Part shown: in pieces, positions 27,022 through 35,409 of the stretch
How the letters are laid out: each line of letters begins with the position of its first letter
How positions within the stretch are numbered: position 1 is the first letter of the stretch
Source of the DNA: CAVXFL01 sp963761015
GTDB lineage: Bacteria > Pseudomonadota > Alphaproteobacteria > Acetobacterales > Acetobacteraceae
DNA length: 64,000 nucleotides
Assembly (NCBI GenBank): GCA_963761015.1
Contig: CAVXFL010000012.1
Span: forward strand, 21,248 to 85,247
Direction of reading: 5' to 3'
Notes under the pieces: model-generated
Database searches by the model: none
What the model was told of the DNA's origin: nothing
The model's input: the letters and a program-made list of their open reading frames with translations, nothing else
Made by a program: the position numbers and the translations under genes

Positions 27022-27810
27022 ATGCCGGACGCTTTGCGCATTCCCTCGATGCGGGACCGGGTTTCAGCAGCCGAGTGGGCGACTCGGGTCGACCTCGCCG
27101 CATGCTATCGGCTGGTCGACCTCTACGGCATGACCGACATGATCGCCAACCACATCTCGGCGCGCGTGCCGGACCAGGAAGGCGCGTTCCTGATCAACGC
27201 CTACGGGCTGTTCTACGAGGAGATCACCGCCTCCTCGCTGATGAAGGTCGATCTGGACGGCGAGATCCTCGGCAAGCCGGATTTTTCCGCGCTAGGCCAG
27301 GATTTCGCCATCAACCGCGCCGGCTACGTCATCCACAGCGCCGTCCACCGGGCACGGCCGGAGGTCGGCTGCGTGATCCACACCCATACCTGGGCGGGCA
27401 TGGCGGTGTCGGCCATGACCTGCGGCGTGCTGCCGCTGACCCAGACGGCGATGCGCTTCGCCAAGGTGGCGTACCACGACTACGAAAGTGTGGCGATCGA
27501 TCTCGGCGAGCAGGAGCGGCTCGTTGCCGATCTGGGCGACGCGGACGTGATGGTATTGCGCAATCACGGGCTGCTCGCGGTCGGGCCGAGCATCCCGGAG
27601 GCGTTCAGTAACATCTACCGGATCGAACTGGCGTGCCGGGCGCAGATCGCCGCGATGTCCTGCGCGACCGAGCTAATCATGCCGCCGGAGGACGTGATCG
27701 CCCGGACCAATCACTTGTACAAGCCGAACGTGCGCCGCCCCTGGGGTGTCCTGGAATGGCCCGGCTTACGACGCCGGCTGGACCGGCGCGATGCCTCGTA
27801 TCGGGAATAG
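27022..27810 (+). CDS. Class II aldolase/adducin-family protein
   Basis: 262 residues, zinc-dependent aldolase/epimerase fold. Metal and substrate motifs: DMIANHISARVP, INAYGLFYEEITASSLMKVDLDG, the metal-binding IHTHTWAGMAVSA, and a late LRNHGLLAVG with the third His. This long N-terminal form (RVDLAACYRLVD...) resembles adducin-like class II aldolases of unknown substrate. The ATG at 27022 has AAGGAGGAG upstream. It diverges from tlyA. A second member lies at 33612-34385. Confidence 0.88.
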   Translation: MPDALRIPSMRDRVSAAEWATRVDLAACYRLVDLYGMTDMIANHISARVPDQEGAFLINAYGLFYEEITASSLMKVDLDGEILGKPDFSALGQDFAINRAGYVIHSAVHRARPEVGCVIHTHTWAGMAVSAMTCGVLPLTQTAMRFAKVAYHDYESVAIDLGEQERLVADLGDADVMVLRNHGLLAVGPSIPEAFSNIYRIELACRAQIAAMSCATELIMPPEDVIARTNHLYKPNVRRPWGVLEWPGLRRRLDRRDASYRE

Positions 27811-27969
27811 CCTTTCGCCTGAGCCGGACTGTTCCGCCCTTCCTGCTTTGAGCAGACCAGCAGACCCATCTGCGTCTCGGCCGTACCGGGACGACCCGGG
27901 CCGGCTACGAGGACGCGATCCCCTCACGCTGGAGGCGGAGCTCGACGAGATACTGATTGAACGGGGCGG

Positions 27970-28173
27970 ATGGTCCAAGAGCCTCTCCGCGGACGCGAAC
28001 GGGTGCGGTATGTCGACGGGAAGGGCGGTATGGTGATCATAAACAAGGGATATTCCGGCACACGACTGGGCCGTCGAGATGCCTTGCACCAAGGGCCATA
28101 TGTCAAGATCATGCTAGGCAATGTCCGCGTTCCGCTGGCCGGGAATCCCGCCCTGACCGAGAGGGGGCCATGA
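27970..28173 (+). CDS. Small uncharacterised protein, first of an overlapping pair
   Basis: 67 residues, basic, starting MVQEPLRGRERVRYVDGKGG. It has a beta-rich looking middle (GGMVIINKGYSG, YVKIMLGNVRVPL). Its TGA stop overlaps the ATG of the next gene (ATGA), suggesting translational coupling. A DPLTLEAELDEILIERGG peptide lies just upstream in another frame, so the gene may be longer and frameshifted at its N-terminus (near 27968). No family recognised; small coupled pairs like this are often toxin-antitoxin or regulator modules, but nothing here proves it. Confidence 0.4.
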   Translation: MVQEPLRGRERVRYVDGKGGMVIINKGYSGTRLGRRDALHQGPYVKIMLGNVRVPLAGNPALTERGP

Positions 28174-28493
28174 GTAATCGTTCCTTCCGGGAAGAAGCCT
28201 TGAGGTTCGTTCTCGACGGCGACTCAGTTCAAAATCTGCTTCGCGTGGCGGGTTCCGATTGGTGAATAGATCGCCGGCCAGCCCTGAAGCTGATCGCAGA
28301 GCTCGCCAGGGATGGCCTGCTGACGACCTACGAGCACGACCCACAAACCGGTAAGGACGTATTCGTCGACGTGACTGAATTGGACCTCGCGCATCTCGAC
28401 AAGACGCCATATACGTTTCTGTTAAAACCCGATCGTACGATCCCGGCGCTGGAAGCGATCTCCGCCACCAACGCACGCGAGAAGGCCGGGTAA
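28170..28493 (+). pseudogene. Small winged-helix-like protein with in-frame TGA
   Basis: 107-codon frame starting MSNRSFREEALRFVLDG. It is interrupted by TGA at 28263-28265 directly after a tryptophan (SDW*ID) and then continues in the same frame as RRPALKLIAELARDGLLTTYEHDPQTGKDVFVDVTELDL to a TAA at 28491. The second half looks protein-like: a helix-turn-helix-style LKLIAELARDGLLT followed by a beta wing. A TGG-to-TGA change is the simplest cause. I see no reason to invoke selenocysteine. The next gene, tcuA, starts four bases downstream. Confidence 0.5.
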
Positions 28494-28497
28494 TCAC

Positions 28498-29907
28498 GTG
28501 CAAGCACGCTTCGCGCAGCCGACCAGAAGCTGCGACGTGCTGGTGATCGGCGGCGGCAATGCCGGGCTCTGCGCGGCGATCACCGCGCGCGAAACCGGCG
28601 CGGATGTGCTGCTGGTCGAACACGCGCCGCGCGCCATGCGCGGCGGCAACAGCCGGCACACGCGCAACCTGCGGGCAATGCACGAGGCCCCTGCCCCGCC
28701 GCTGACCGGCCGCTACGGCGAGGACGAATACCGGGACGACCTGATGCGCGTTACCGGCGGCGCGACCGATGAAAACCTCGCGCGCCTGACGATCCGGGAA
28801 TCGACACAGCTGATGCCTTGGATGCGCGAGCGCGGCGTGCGGTTCCAGCCGTCGCTCTCCGGCACGCTGGCGCTCGACCGCACCAACGCGTTCTTTCTCG
28901 GCGGCGGCAAGGCGCTGCTGAACGCCTATTATCGCACGGCCGAGCGGCTCGGGGTGCAAATCCTATACGATACCGAGGTGCAATCGCTCGATCTCGACGA
29001 CGGCACCGTTCGCGGTGTCGCCGTGGTGAGCCGCGGCTTTCCCGAAACCATCCGCGCCAAGACGGTTGTTGCCGCCTCGGGCGGCTTCCAGGCCAATTTG
29101 GCATGGCTGAAGGAATACTGGGGCGAGGCGGCCGACAATTTCCTGATCCGCGGCACGCCATATGCGCAGGGTCGCATCCTGCGCAACCTACTGGACCAGA
29201 ATGTGATGCCGGTCGGCGACCCGACCCAGTGCCACGCCGTCGCCATCGACGCGCGCGCGCCGAAATTCGACGGCGGGATCGTGACGCGCCTCGACTGCGT
29301 CCCCTTCGGCATCGTCGTGGATCGCGATGCGCAACGCTTTTACGACGAGGGCGAGGAATTCTGGCCGAAGCGCTACGCGATCTGGGGGCGGCTGGTGGCT
29401 CAGCAGCCGGGGCAGATCGCATTCTGCATCGTCGATGCCAAGGCGGAAGCCCTGTTCATGCCCTCGGTGTTTCCGCCCATTCGTGCGCCGACCATCACCG
29501 CGCTCGCCGGCGAACTGGCGCTCGATCCGGCGGCTTTGGACGCGACGGTCAGCACGTACAACCAGGCCGTGCGCGGCGAAGAATTCGAGCCGGACCGGCT
29601 GGACGAGTGCCGCACCGAGGGGCTGTCGCCGCCGAAATCGCATTGGGCGCGCCGTATCGACGCACCGCCGTTTCTCGCCTGGCCGCTGAGACCGGGGATC
29701 ACGTTCACCTATCTGGGCGTGCGCGTGGACGAGCAGGCGCGCGTGCTGATGAACGATGGCCAGCCTTGCGGTAACCTGTTCGCCGCGGGCGAGATCATGG
29801 CCGGCAATATTTTGGGCAAGGGATATCTGGCCGGCATCGGCATGACGATCGGCACGGTGTTCGGACGGATCGCGGGGCGGGAGGCGACCAAGCGTGCGCG
29901 CGACTGA
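28498..29907 (+). CDS. tcuA: FAD-dependent tricarballylate dehydrogenase TcuA
   Basis: 469 residues, flavoprotein of the fumarate reductase/succinate dehydrogenase family. An N-terminal dinucleotide-binding fold CDVLVIGGGNAGLCAAI, RGGNSRHTRNLR, a central VVAASGGFQANLAWLKEYWG and a C-terminal FAD motif (NLFAAGEIMAGNILGKGYLAGIGMTIGTVFG) are those of TcuA, which oxidises tricarballylate to cis-aconitate. The start is GTG at 28498. The end overlaps tcuB by 14 bases, so both are co-translated. No tcuC transporter is adjacent. Confidence 0.88.
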   Translation: MQARFAQPTRSCDVLVIGGGNAGLCAAITARETGADVLLVEHAPRAMRGGNSRHTRNLRAMHEAPAPPLTGRYGEDEYRDDLMRVTGGATDENLARLTIRESTQLMPWMRERGVRFQPSLSGTLALDRTNAFFLGGGKALLNAYYRTAERLGVQILYDTEVQSLDLDDGTVRGVAVVSRGFPETIRAKTVVAASGGFQANLAWLKEYWGEAADNFLIRGTPYAQGRILRNLLDQNVMPVGDPTQCHAVAIDARAPKFDGGIVTRLDCVPFGIVVDRDAQRFYDEGEEFWPKRYAIWGRLVAQQPGQIAFCIVDAKAEALFMPSVFPPIRAPTITALAGELALDPAALDATVSTYNQAVRGEEFEPDRLDECRTEGLSPPKSHWARRIDAPPFLAWPLRPGITFTYLGVRVDEQARVLMNDGQPCGNLFAAGEIMAGNILGKGYLAGIGMTIGTVFGRIAGREATKRARD

Positions 29908-30985
29908 CACGACGGCGGAGGCCCGCCGGTGCATGGAAATCTGCAACGCCTGCCGCTATTGCGAGGGCTATTGCGCGGTATTTCCGGCAATGGAATTGCG
30001 CCGCGCCTTCTCGGATGCCGATGTCGCGTATCTTGCCAATCTCTGCCACGATTGCCGCGGCTGCTATCATGCCTGCCAATACGCGCCGCCACACGAATTC
30101 GGCGTGAATCTGCCGCAGGTCTTCGCCGAATTGCGGGCCGAAACCTACGCGGAATACGCCTGGCCGCGCGCGCTGGCGGGGGCATTTCGCCACAACGGAC
30201 GAACCGTCTGGCTGATCGTGGCGCTCGCTCTCGCGGCGGTGCTGCTGGCGATCCTACCGAGCCAATCGGGCGCCGCTCTGTTCGCAAGCCACATCGGCCC
30301 GGGCGCGTTCTACAGTGTCGTGCCGCTATCGGCGATGGTGGTTGGCGGCTGCGTTTCGCTCGGCTTCGCCGCGTTGGCGCTGATTGTCGGCGGGCGTCGG
30401 TTCTGGCGGGATACCGGCGATGGACAATTACGCGCGCGGCCGTTCGGGCACGCGCTCTACGACGTGTTCACCCTACGCAACTTGGGTGGCGGCGGCCACG
30501 GCTGCAACGACATCGACGATCGGTTTTCCCAGACGCGCCGCTGGCTGCACCACGCCATGTTCTACGGCTTCCTGCTTTGCTTCGCTTCTACCAGCGTCGC
30601 CTTCTTTTATCATCACCTGCTCGGCTGGATGGCGCCGTATCCGCCGGTCAGCGCCCCGGTGCTGCTGGGCACGATCGGCGGCATCGGCCTGCTGCTCGGT
30701 ACCGGCGGCCTGTTCGCCATGAAGCTGATCGCCGACCCGGCTCCAGCGGCGCGCGACCTGCTCGGCATGGACACGGCGTTGCTGCTGCTGCTCTGGCTCG
30801 TCGCGGCGACTGGCTTGCTGCTGCTTGTCTTGCGCGCGAGCGGCGCGATGGGTGTGCTGCTGGCCGTGCATCTCGGCTTCGTGCTGGCGCTGTTCCTCGT
30901 GCTGCCGTACGGCAAGTTTGTGCACGCGATCTATCGCGCCCCGGCGCTGCTGCGCTTTGCCTCCGAACGTCGCGTAAGCCGCTGA
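29894..30985 (+). CDS. tcuB: Tricarballylate utilisation membrane protein TcuB
   Basis: 363 residues. The N-terminal domain carries two iron-sulphur cysteine clusters, CNACRYCEGYC and CHDCRGCYHAC, followed by about six membrane helices (~100-355) with histidines (RWLHHAMFYGFLLCF, YHHLL, VHLGFV) suited to haem binding. TcuB passes electrons from TcuA's reduced flavin to the quinone pool, so it is an inner-membrane protein with a cytoplasmic ferredoxin-like head. The likely start is GTG at 29894 inside the end of tcuA. Together tcuAB allow growth on tricarballylate or a related acid. Confidence 0.9.
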   Translation: MRATDTTAEARRCMEICNACRYCEGYCAVFPAMELRRAFSDADVAYLANLCHDCRGCYHACQYAPPHEFGVNLPQVFAELRAETYAEYAWPRALAGAFRHNGRTVWLIVALALAAVLLAILPSQSGAALFASHIGPGAFYSVVPLSAMVVGGCVSLGFAALALIVGGRRFWRDTGDGQLRARPFGHALYDVFTLRNLGGGGHGCNDIDDRFSQTRRWLHHAMFYGFLLCFASTSVAFFYHHLLGWMAPYPPVSAPVLLGTIGGIGLLLGTGGLFAMKLIADPAPAARDLLGMDTALLLLLWLVAATGLLLLVLRASGAMGVLLAVHLGFVLALFLVLPYGKFVHAIYRAPALLRFASERRVSR

Positions 30986-31020
30986 TGCGGCTTCAGTCGG
31001 AACGGAAATGTTCTTCGTTG

Positions 31021-31095
31021 GTCATTGCCGGGCTAGACCCCGCCATCTCGCGGCCGTCCCGCGAAGATGCGCGGTTCAAGCCCGCGCAGGACGGT
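31021..31095. repeat. Dispersed inverted repeat (REP-like)
   Basis: Intergenic element between tcuB and coaA, running from gtcattgccgggctagacccc to gcggttcaagcccgcgcagga. It shares its arms and layout (catxgccgggct-gaccc ... ggtcaagccc) with 20964-21041. Confidence 0.65.
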
Positions 31096-31139
31096 GTTCA
31101 GGCGTTTGCCCCCGGGTTTCCGGTCAATCGGAAAGCGCT

Positions 31140-32075
31140 CTAAACGCGCCGCAGCCAGACCTCGCGCACCGAATGGTCGGCGCGCTTGCGCAATACCAGG
31201 CTGGCGCGCTGGCGCGTCGGCAAGATGTTCTCGCGCAAGTTCACCAGATTGATGCTGCGCCAGATCTCGCGAGCGGTGCGCCGCGCCGCGTCCTCGGACA
31301 AATCCTTGTAGCGGCGGAAATACGATCGCGGCTGCTGGAAGGCGGTACGCTGGAGCACGAGGAAGCGGTCGACATACCAGGCCTCGACGTCCTGTTCCTG
31401 GGCGTCCACGTACACCGAAAAATCGAAGAAGTCCGAGGCGATCACCGGCGCGGCCGTGAACTGCAGCACGTTCAGCCCTTCGAAGATCAGCACGTCCGAC
31501 CGCGCCACCGCCTGGCTGGCGTCCGGGACGATGTCGTAGGACAGATGCGAGTAGACCGGCGCCTCCACCCTCGGGCGGCCGGCCTTCACGTCGGCGAGGA
31601 AGCGAATCATCCGACGCAGGTCGTAGCTTTCCGGAAACCCCTTGCGCGCCATCAGCCCGCGCGCCTCCAACTCGCGGTTCGGGTAGAGGAAGCCATCTGT
31701 CGTGACGAGTTCCACGCGGGGGTGATCGGGCCAGCGCGCCATCAGTTCGCGCAGCACGCGAGCCAGCGTGCTCTTCCCCACCGCGACGCTGCCGGCGATG
31801 GCGATGATGTACGGCGTTCGGCCGGCCGGCCGACCGAGGAATTCGTCCTTGACCCGGGCCAGATTGCCGGCTCCGGCCACGTGCAGGTTGAGCAGGCGCG
31901 AGAGCGGCAAATAAACCTCCGCCACCTCGTCCAGCGAGAGGGCGTCGTTCAGGCTGCGCAATGAAGCCAGATCGGCGTCCGCGAGCGTGAGCGGCGTGTT
32001 GGCGCGAAGCTTCGCCCAGTCGCGCCGATCGAACGCCATATAGGCGGCGATTTCGGAGGGTGCGCTCTGGTCCAT
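31140..32075 (-). CDS. coaA: Pantothenate kinase, type I (CoaA)
   Basis: ~311-residue prokaryotic pantothenate kinase, first and rate-limiting step of coenzyme A synthesis. Walker A is [11 protein letters not shown] (~residue 95). [31 protein letters not shown] and FEGLNVLQ follow in the CoaA order, and the C-terminal [18 protein letters not shown] block is diagnostic. I prefer ATG 32075 ([13 protein letters not shown]), since CoaA proteins usually begin a few residues before this. A GTG at 32105 is the alternative. Confidence 0.95.
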   Translation of the reverse strand: MDQSAPSEIAAYMAFDRRDWAKLRANTPLTLADADLASLRSLNDALSLDEVAEVYLPLSRLLNLHVAGAGNLARVKDEFLGRPAGRTPYIIAIAGSVAVGKSTLARVLRELMARWPDHPRVELVTTDGFLYPNRELEARGLMARKGFPESYDLRRMIRFLADVKAGRPRVEAPVYSHLSYDIVPDASQAVARSDVLIFEGLNVLQFTAAPVIASDFFDFSVYVDAQEQDVEAWYVDRFLVLQRTAFQQPRSYFRRYKDLSEDAARRTAREIWRSINLVNLRENILPTRQRASLVLRKRADHSVREVWLRRV

Positions 32076-32148
32076 GGCGGGCAGGATGTGGCACGGCCGG
32101 ACCACGCCAACAAGCGTCCGCGCGGGCCGCCCACGGCTCGGCGGACGG

Positions 32149-32207
32149 CGCGGGGGAGCCGCGGTCCCGGTTCCCTCGCGCCTCGGGAGAGGGCTAGGGT
32201 AAGCGCC
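32149..32207. repeat. Palindromic extragenic repeat
   Basis: Upstream of coaA: cgcgggggagccgcggtcccggttccctcgcgcctcgggagagggctagggtaagc. The ctcgcgcctcgggagagggctaggg arm is the same repeat type as 19328-19370 in inverted orientation. It does not code. Confidence 0.4.
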
Positions 32208-32236
32208 GCAATCGAAACAAGAGCAGGCGAGAACGC

Positions 32237-32677
32237 ATGAACCGCAACAGCCGACCGACGCGCGCCGATTACCGGTTCTTCCACGCGATCACCACGCGCT
32301 GGAAGGACAACGACGTGTACGGCCACGTGAACAACGTGGAATATTATTCCTTCTTCGATACCGCCGTGAACTTCTGGCTGGTCTCGCGCAATCTGCTCGA
32401 CATCGCCGACAGCCGGGTGGTCGGGATCGTGGTCGAAACCGGCTGCCGCTTTCATGCGCCGATCGCGTTTCCGGACATCGTGACGGTCGGCATCCGCGTG
32501 GGCAAACTCGGCAACAGCTCGGTGCGCTACGAGGCTGCCGTGTTCCGTAACGATGCCGGCGAAGCCGCGGCCGACGGGCATTTCGTGCACGTCTTCGTCG
32601 ACCGCGCCACCATGCGTCCGGTGCCGATGCCGGACGCGGCGCGACAAGCACTCTCGGAACTCGTTATCACCTTGTAG
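32237..32677 (+). CDS. Acyl-CoA thioesterase (4-hydroxybenzoyl-CoA thioesterase-like hotdog)
   Basis: 146 residues, one hotdog domain. The catalytic-loop motif [24 protein letters not shown] matches the 4HBT family 'D-x-x-G-H-V-N-N-x-x-Y' with the catalytic aspartate. [10 protein letters not shown] and [12 protein letters not shown] form the later strands. Hydrolyses an acyl-CoA of unknown chain. It diverges from coaA with a repeat in between. Confidence 0.85.
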   Translation: MNRNSRPTRADYRFFHAITTRWKDNDVYGHVNNVEYYSFFDTAVNFWLVSRNLLDIADSRVVGIVVETGCRFHAPIAFPDIVTVGIRVGKLGNSSVRYEAAVFRNDAGEAAADGHFVHVFVDRATMRPVPMPDAARQALSELVITL

Positions 32678-32883
32678 CCGCTCCGGCCCGGCATGCCGGC
32701 GCGTGCGCCGGTCCACGAGAACAGATGATGCACGCGACCCAGAGCGATCCCGCGCCCACGCCGCCCGGTCCGGAGCCAATGCCGACTCCGCCGCCGCCCG
32801 CAGGCCCGCCCAAGCCCGAGCCGATCCCGACGCCGCCCGGGCCGTTTCGACCGCGCCCCAGACCGCGCGCCGTGGGCTGGTGG
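32678..32883 (+). other. Short region with a proline-rich frame, doubtful gene
   Basis: After the thioesterase, an ATG at 32725 opens a frame of ~50 codons rich in Pro (PAPTPPGPEPMPTPPPPAGPP) and then Arg. Small Pro-rich proteins of this kind exist in related bacteria, but the frame then runs antisense into the next gene without a natural end, and no ribosome-binding site is visible. Left uncalled. Confidence 0.3.
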
Positions 32884-33514
32884 CTACTGCGCGGTTTCCT
32901 CGATCCGGCTGAGGTCGATCGCCCGGAAGAAGTTTTCGAGCGTTTGCTTGTCCACCTCGGGGCTGCCCTGCACCTTGATCAACACCTTGTCCGCCACGAT
33001 CGCCTGCAGCGTGTTCGCGTCCGCGTCGTAGGTGACGCGCTGGCCCTCGATCACCATCAGATCGGAGCCGCTGATCAGCATGCCGGCGCCGAGCAGCCCG
33101 GCCACGCTCTGCAGCATCGGCGAGTTGGCGATCAGCGAGATGTCGATAGTAGCGCCGTCCGCGCGAAAATAATGCCGCTCGGTGCTGGAGCCACCGCCCA
33201 GCAGCGCCGGGCCGACCGCTGATCACCTTCGCGGGCGCGGCCGCCCAGCCGGGCGCCGGCGGCGGTAACACCGCCTTCCAAGCCTCCGCCTTGAGTTGCC
33301 GGACCAGGGCCGAGGCGGTGGACATCGCGCTCAGCGCGGCGGCGTAGTTCCCGCGCGAATACGCCGCCTCGGCCTGACGCAATTGATCCATCACCCGATC
33401 GGCGCGGGCGGGCGCCGCCGCGCCGAGCAACAGGACCAGCGCCGCGCCGCGCACCGGCAAGCGCCGCCTCACCCGGAGACACCGCCGCGCGGTGTCGCTA
33501 TAGTCTCGCGCCAT
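32884..33514 (-). pseudogene. Exported protein of unknown function (frameshifted)
   Basis: ~210-residue protein. The N-terminal part, from ATG 33514 (ACGAGG upstream), has a signal peptide (RRLPVRGAALVLLLGAAAPARA) and a helix-rich start (MDQLRQAEAAYSRGNYAAALSAMSTASALVRQLKAEAWKAVLPPP). After AAPAKVIS, near 33215-33225, the sensible sequence moves to another frame: VGPALLGGGSSTERHYFRADGATIDISLIANSPML to the end ...RAIDLSRIEETAQ. The span is not a multiple of three. Periplasmic location is predicted. Family not recognised. Confidence 0.7.
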
Positions 33515-33611
33515 AGGGAACCTCGTGCTGGCTGGTCGCGGCCGATACCGCGACGGCGGCGCGGCGTGTCCCATGCTCAACCGAGGCAGCAAGCGAACGG
33601 AGGGAACAAGG

Positions 33612-34385
33612 ATGGACGTCGCGGTTACCCGAGAGCCTGATGCCATTCTGGACGCGCGGCGGCAAGCGCGCGTCGATCTGGCCGCGGCGCACCGCCTGGC
33701 CGTCATGCACGGGCTGAACGAGGGCATTTTCAATCATCTGACCCTGACGGTTCCCGGCACGTCCGACCGCTACTACCAGATCCCGTTCGGCTTGCATTGG
33801 TCGGAGGTGACGGCGAGCTGCTTCATGGAAGTGGGCTTCGACGGCAGCGTGCTCGCCGGCAGCGGTGAGGTGGAGCAATCCTGCTACTGCATCCACGCGC
33901 CGATCCATCGCCTGTTGCCGCAGGCGGCCTGCGTCATGCACACGCACATGCCGTTCGCCAGCGCGCTGACGCGGCTCGAGGACATGCGCCTGAAGCCGGT
34001 CGGCCAGACCGAGGTCGGCGTGCTGCGGACCGTGGCGTACGACGATGACTACACCGGCCCGGCGTTCGACCCGTCCGAAGGGGAGCGCCTGGCCGGGCTG
34101 TTCGGCGACAAGAAGGTGCTGTTCATGGCCAATCACGGCATCGCGGTGATCGGCCGGACCGTCGCCCAGGCGTACGATTTGCTCTACTACGTCGAGCGCG
34201 CCGCGCAGGTGCAGCTTTATGCGACGTGGACCGGGCAGAAGCTGCGCGAGATGCCGGCCCAGGTGCTGGACAAGACGAAGCGCGATTATTCCGCGCCGAA
34301 TTATCGCGACATGCCGCCGCACGAATGGCACTTCGCCGCGCTGAAGCGCCTCGTCGACCGCCGCGAGCCCGACTACCGGGACTGA
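33612..34385 (+). CDS. Class II aldolase/adducin-family protein
   Basis: 257 residues. Class II aldolase features: GIFNHLTLTVPG, a Ser/Glu-rich loop (GLHWSEVTASCFMEVGFDG), the metal-binding MHTHMPFASALTRL and ANHGIAVIGRTVAQAYDLLYYVE. The start ATG at 33612 follows GGAGGGAACAAGG. Substrate unknown; it differs from the member at 27022-27810, so these are paralogues rather than a recent duplication. A monooxygenase-like gene starts 44 bases downstream on the same strand. Confidence 0.88.
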   Translation: MDVAVTREPDAILDARRQARVDLAAAHRLAVMHGLNEGIFNHLTLTVPGTSDRYYQIPFGLHWSEVTASCFMEVGFDGSVLAGSGEVEQSCYCIHAPIHRLLPQAACVMHTHMPFASALTRLEDMRLKPVGQTEVGVLRTVAYDDDYTGPAFDPSEGERLAGLFGDKKVLFMANHGIAVIGRTVAQAYDLLYYVERAAQVQLYATWTGQKLREMPAQVLDKTKRDYSAPNYRDMPPHEWHFAALKRLVDRREPDYRD

Positions 34386-34429
34386 TTTATGTGGCGTTCG
34401 GCCATCTCGCCCGGCACGGGGGGCTGCCG

Positions 34430-34990
34430 GTGTACTGCGTGATCTTCGAGGTGCAGCCGGAGCCGGCGCAGATGGATACCTATCTGGCGCTGGCGGCGCG
34501 GCTGAAGCCGGAGGTGGAGCGGAACGAGGGCTTCCTCTCGGTCGAGCGCTTCAAAAGTCGCGCCCGTCCCGGCTGGGTTCTCTCGCTGCAGTTCTGGCGC
34601 GACGACGAGGCGGTCGCGCGCTGGCGCCGTCACGAAATGCACCGCGGCATGCAGGAGCGGGGCCGGCGCGATCTGTTCCTGGATTACCGGCTGCGCGTCG
34701 GACCGGTGCTCCAGACAGCGGCGCCTGCTCGCGCGCCGGCACGGACGGTCGCGGTGATCGAGACCGATGCCGAGCGCGCGGAACTGGCGCCGCGCCTGGC
34801 CGACCAGGACGTGTTCGACAGCCTGTACAATCAGGGCCGATGCGTGCTGCTCGGCGCCTGGCCGGACACCGGCGCGGCAACAGGATGGCGCGAGCGAACC
34901 GAAGCGGCGATCGGCCCGACCGGGCGCCTCAGCATCGTCGCGGTGGCGCGCGACTATACGAAAACGAGCCGCTCGGAGGCACCGCGCTGA
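34430..34990 (+). CDS. Antibiotic-biosynthesis-monooxygenase (ABM)-domain protein
   Basis: 186 residues. Residues ~1-95 show the ABM ferredoxin-like layout: VIFEVQPEPAQMDTYLALAARLKPEVERNEGFLSVERF, then WVLSLQFWRDDEAVARWR and HRGMQERGRRDLFLDYRLRVG. The second half (AVIETDAERAEL..., RCVLLGAWPDTGAATGWRER) may be a degenerate second ABM repeat. Such proteins are cofactor-free oxygenases or haem-degrading enzymes. The GTG at 34430 is preferred, since the strand begins VYCVIFEV; a GTG at 34391 is also in frame. Confidence 0.75.
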   Translation: MYCVIFEVQPEPAQMDTYLALAARLKPEVERNEGFLSVERFKSRARPGWVLSLQFWRDDEAVARWRRHEMHRGMQERGRRDLFLDYRLRVGPVLQTAAPARAPARTVAVIETDAERAELAPRLADQDVFDSLYNQGRCVLLGAWPDTGAATGWRERTEAAIGPTGRLSIVAVARDYTKTSRSEAPR

Positions 34991-35409
34991 AAAGTGGCTA
35001 TCGCCGGGCTCATGACTCCCCTCATTTGTAACTGGCACATTATTTCCGGCGGCCAAGCTTCGACTCTCCGAGATGCCCCTTGTTGTTCATGACTTGCCAC
35101 ATCACTACGGCCGGCAAGCCGTACGAGTTGTGCTGTCAAGCGAGGATCGGTGGGTGATCGCTGAGCACGCTATTCTCCCGCATTGAAATGACTCGTCAAA
35201 AATGAGGGGATGGTTGAGATCGCGGGGAGTTAGCCGGTTGAGAACGCAAGTGGCATACTACGGGAACGGTGGGACATTTTACGGTATTTGCCAGCCATCT
35301 TCGGTGATCTGAGCGTCTTTGTTAACTAATTGACGGGATGCTATCCACCCCCGGAGTCTCTGGTGATTGCGAGGCGTGCGGCAGAGATAGTGTTCGAAGG
35401 AACGTTGTC
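34991..35409. other. 419-base intergenic region, AT-richer
   Basis: No convincing coding frame. The GC content falls visibly compared with both sides, matching the GGDEF-EAL gene that follows; it probably holds that gene's promoter and one border of an acquired segment. AAGGAAC lies eight bases before the ATG at 35410. I see no palindrome or repeat worth naming. Confidence 0.5.

Noticed and set aside
28263..28265. Selenocysteine decoding of the in-frame TGA
   Set aside because: No hairpin of SECIS type was evident just after the TGA and the product is not a redox enzyme; a Trp-to-stop change is simpler.
32725..33222. Proline-rich plus-strand frame as a real gene
   Set aside because: No ribosome-binding site, and its second half is antisense to the exported-protein gene. 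It is kept only as a doubtful region.
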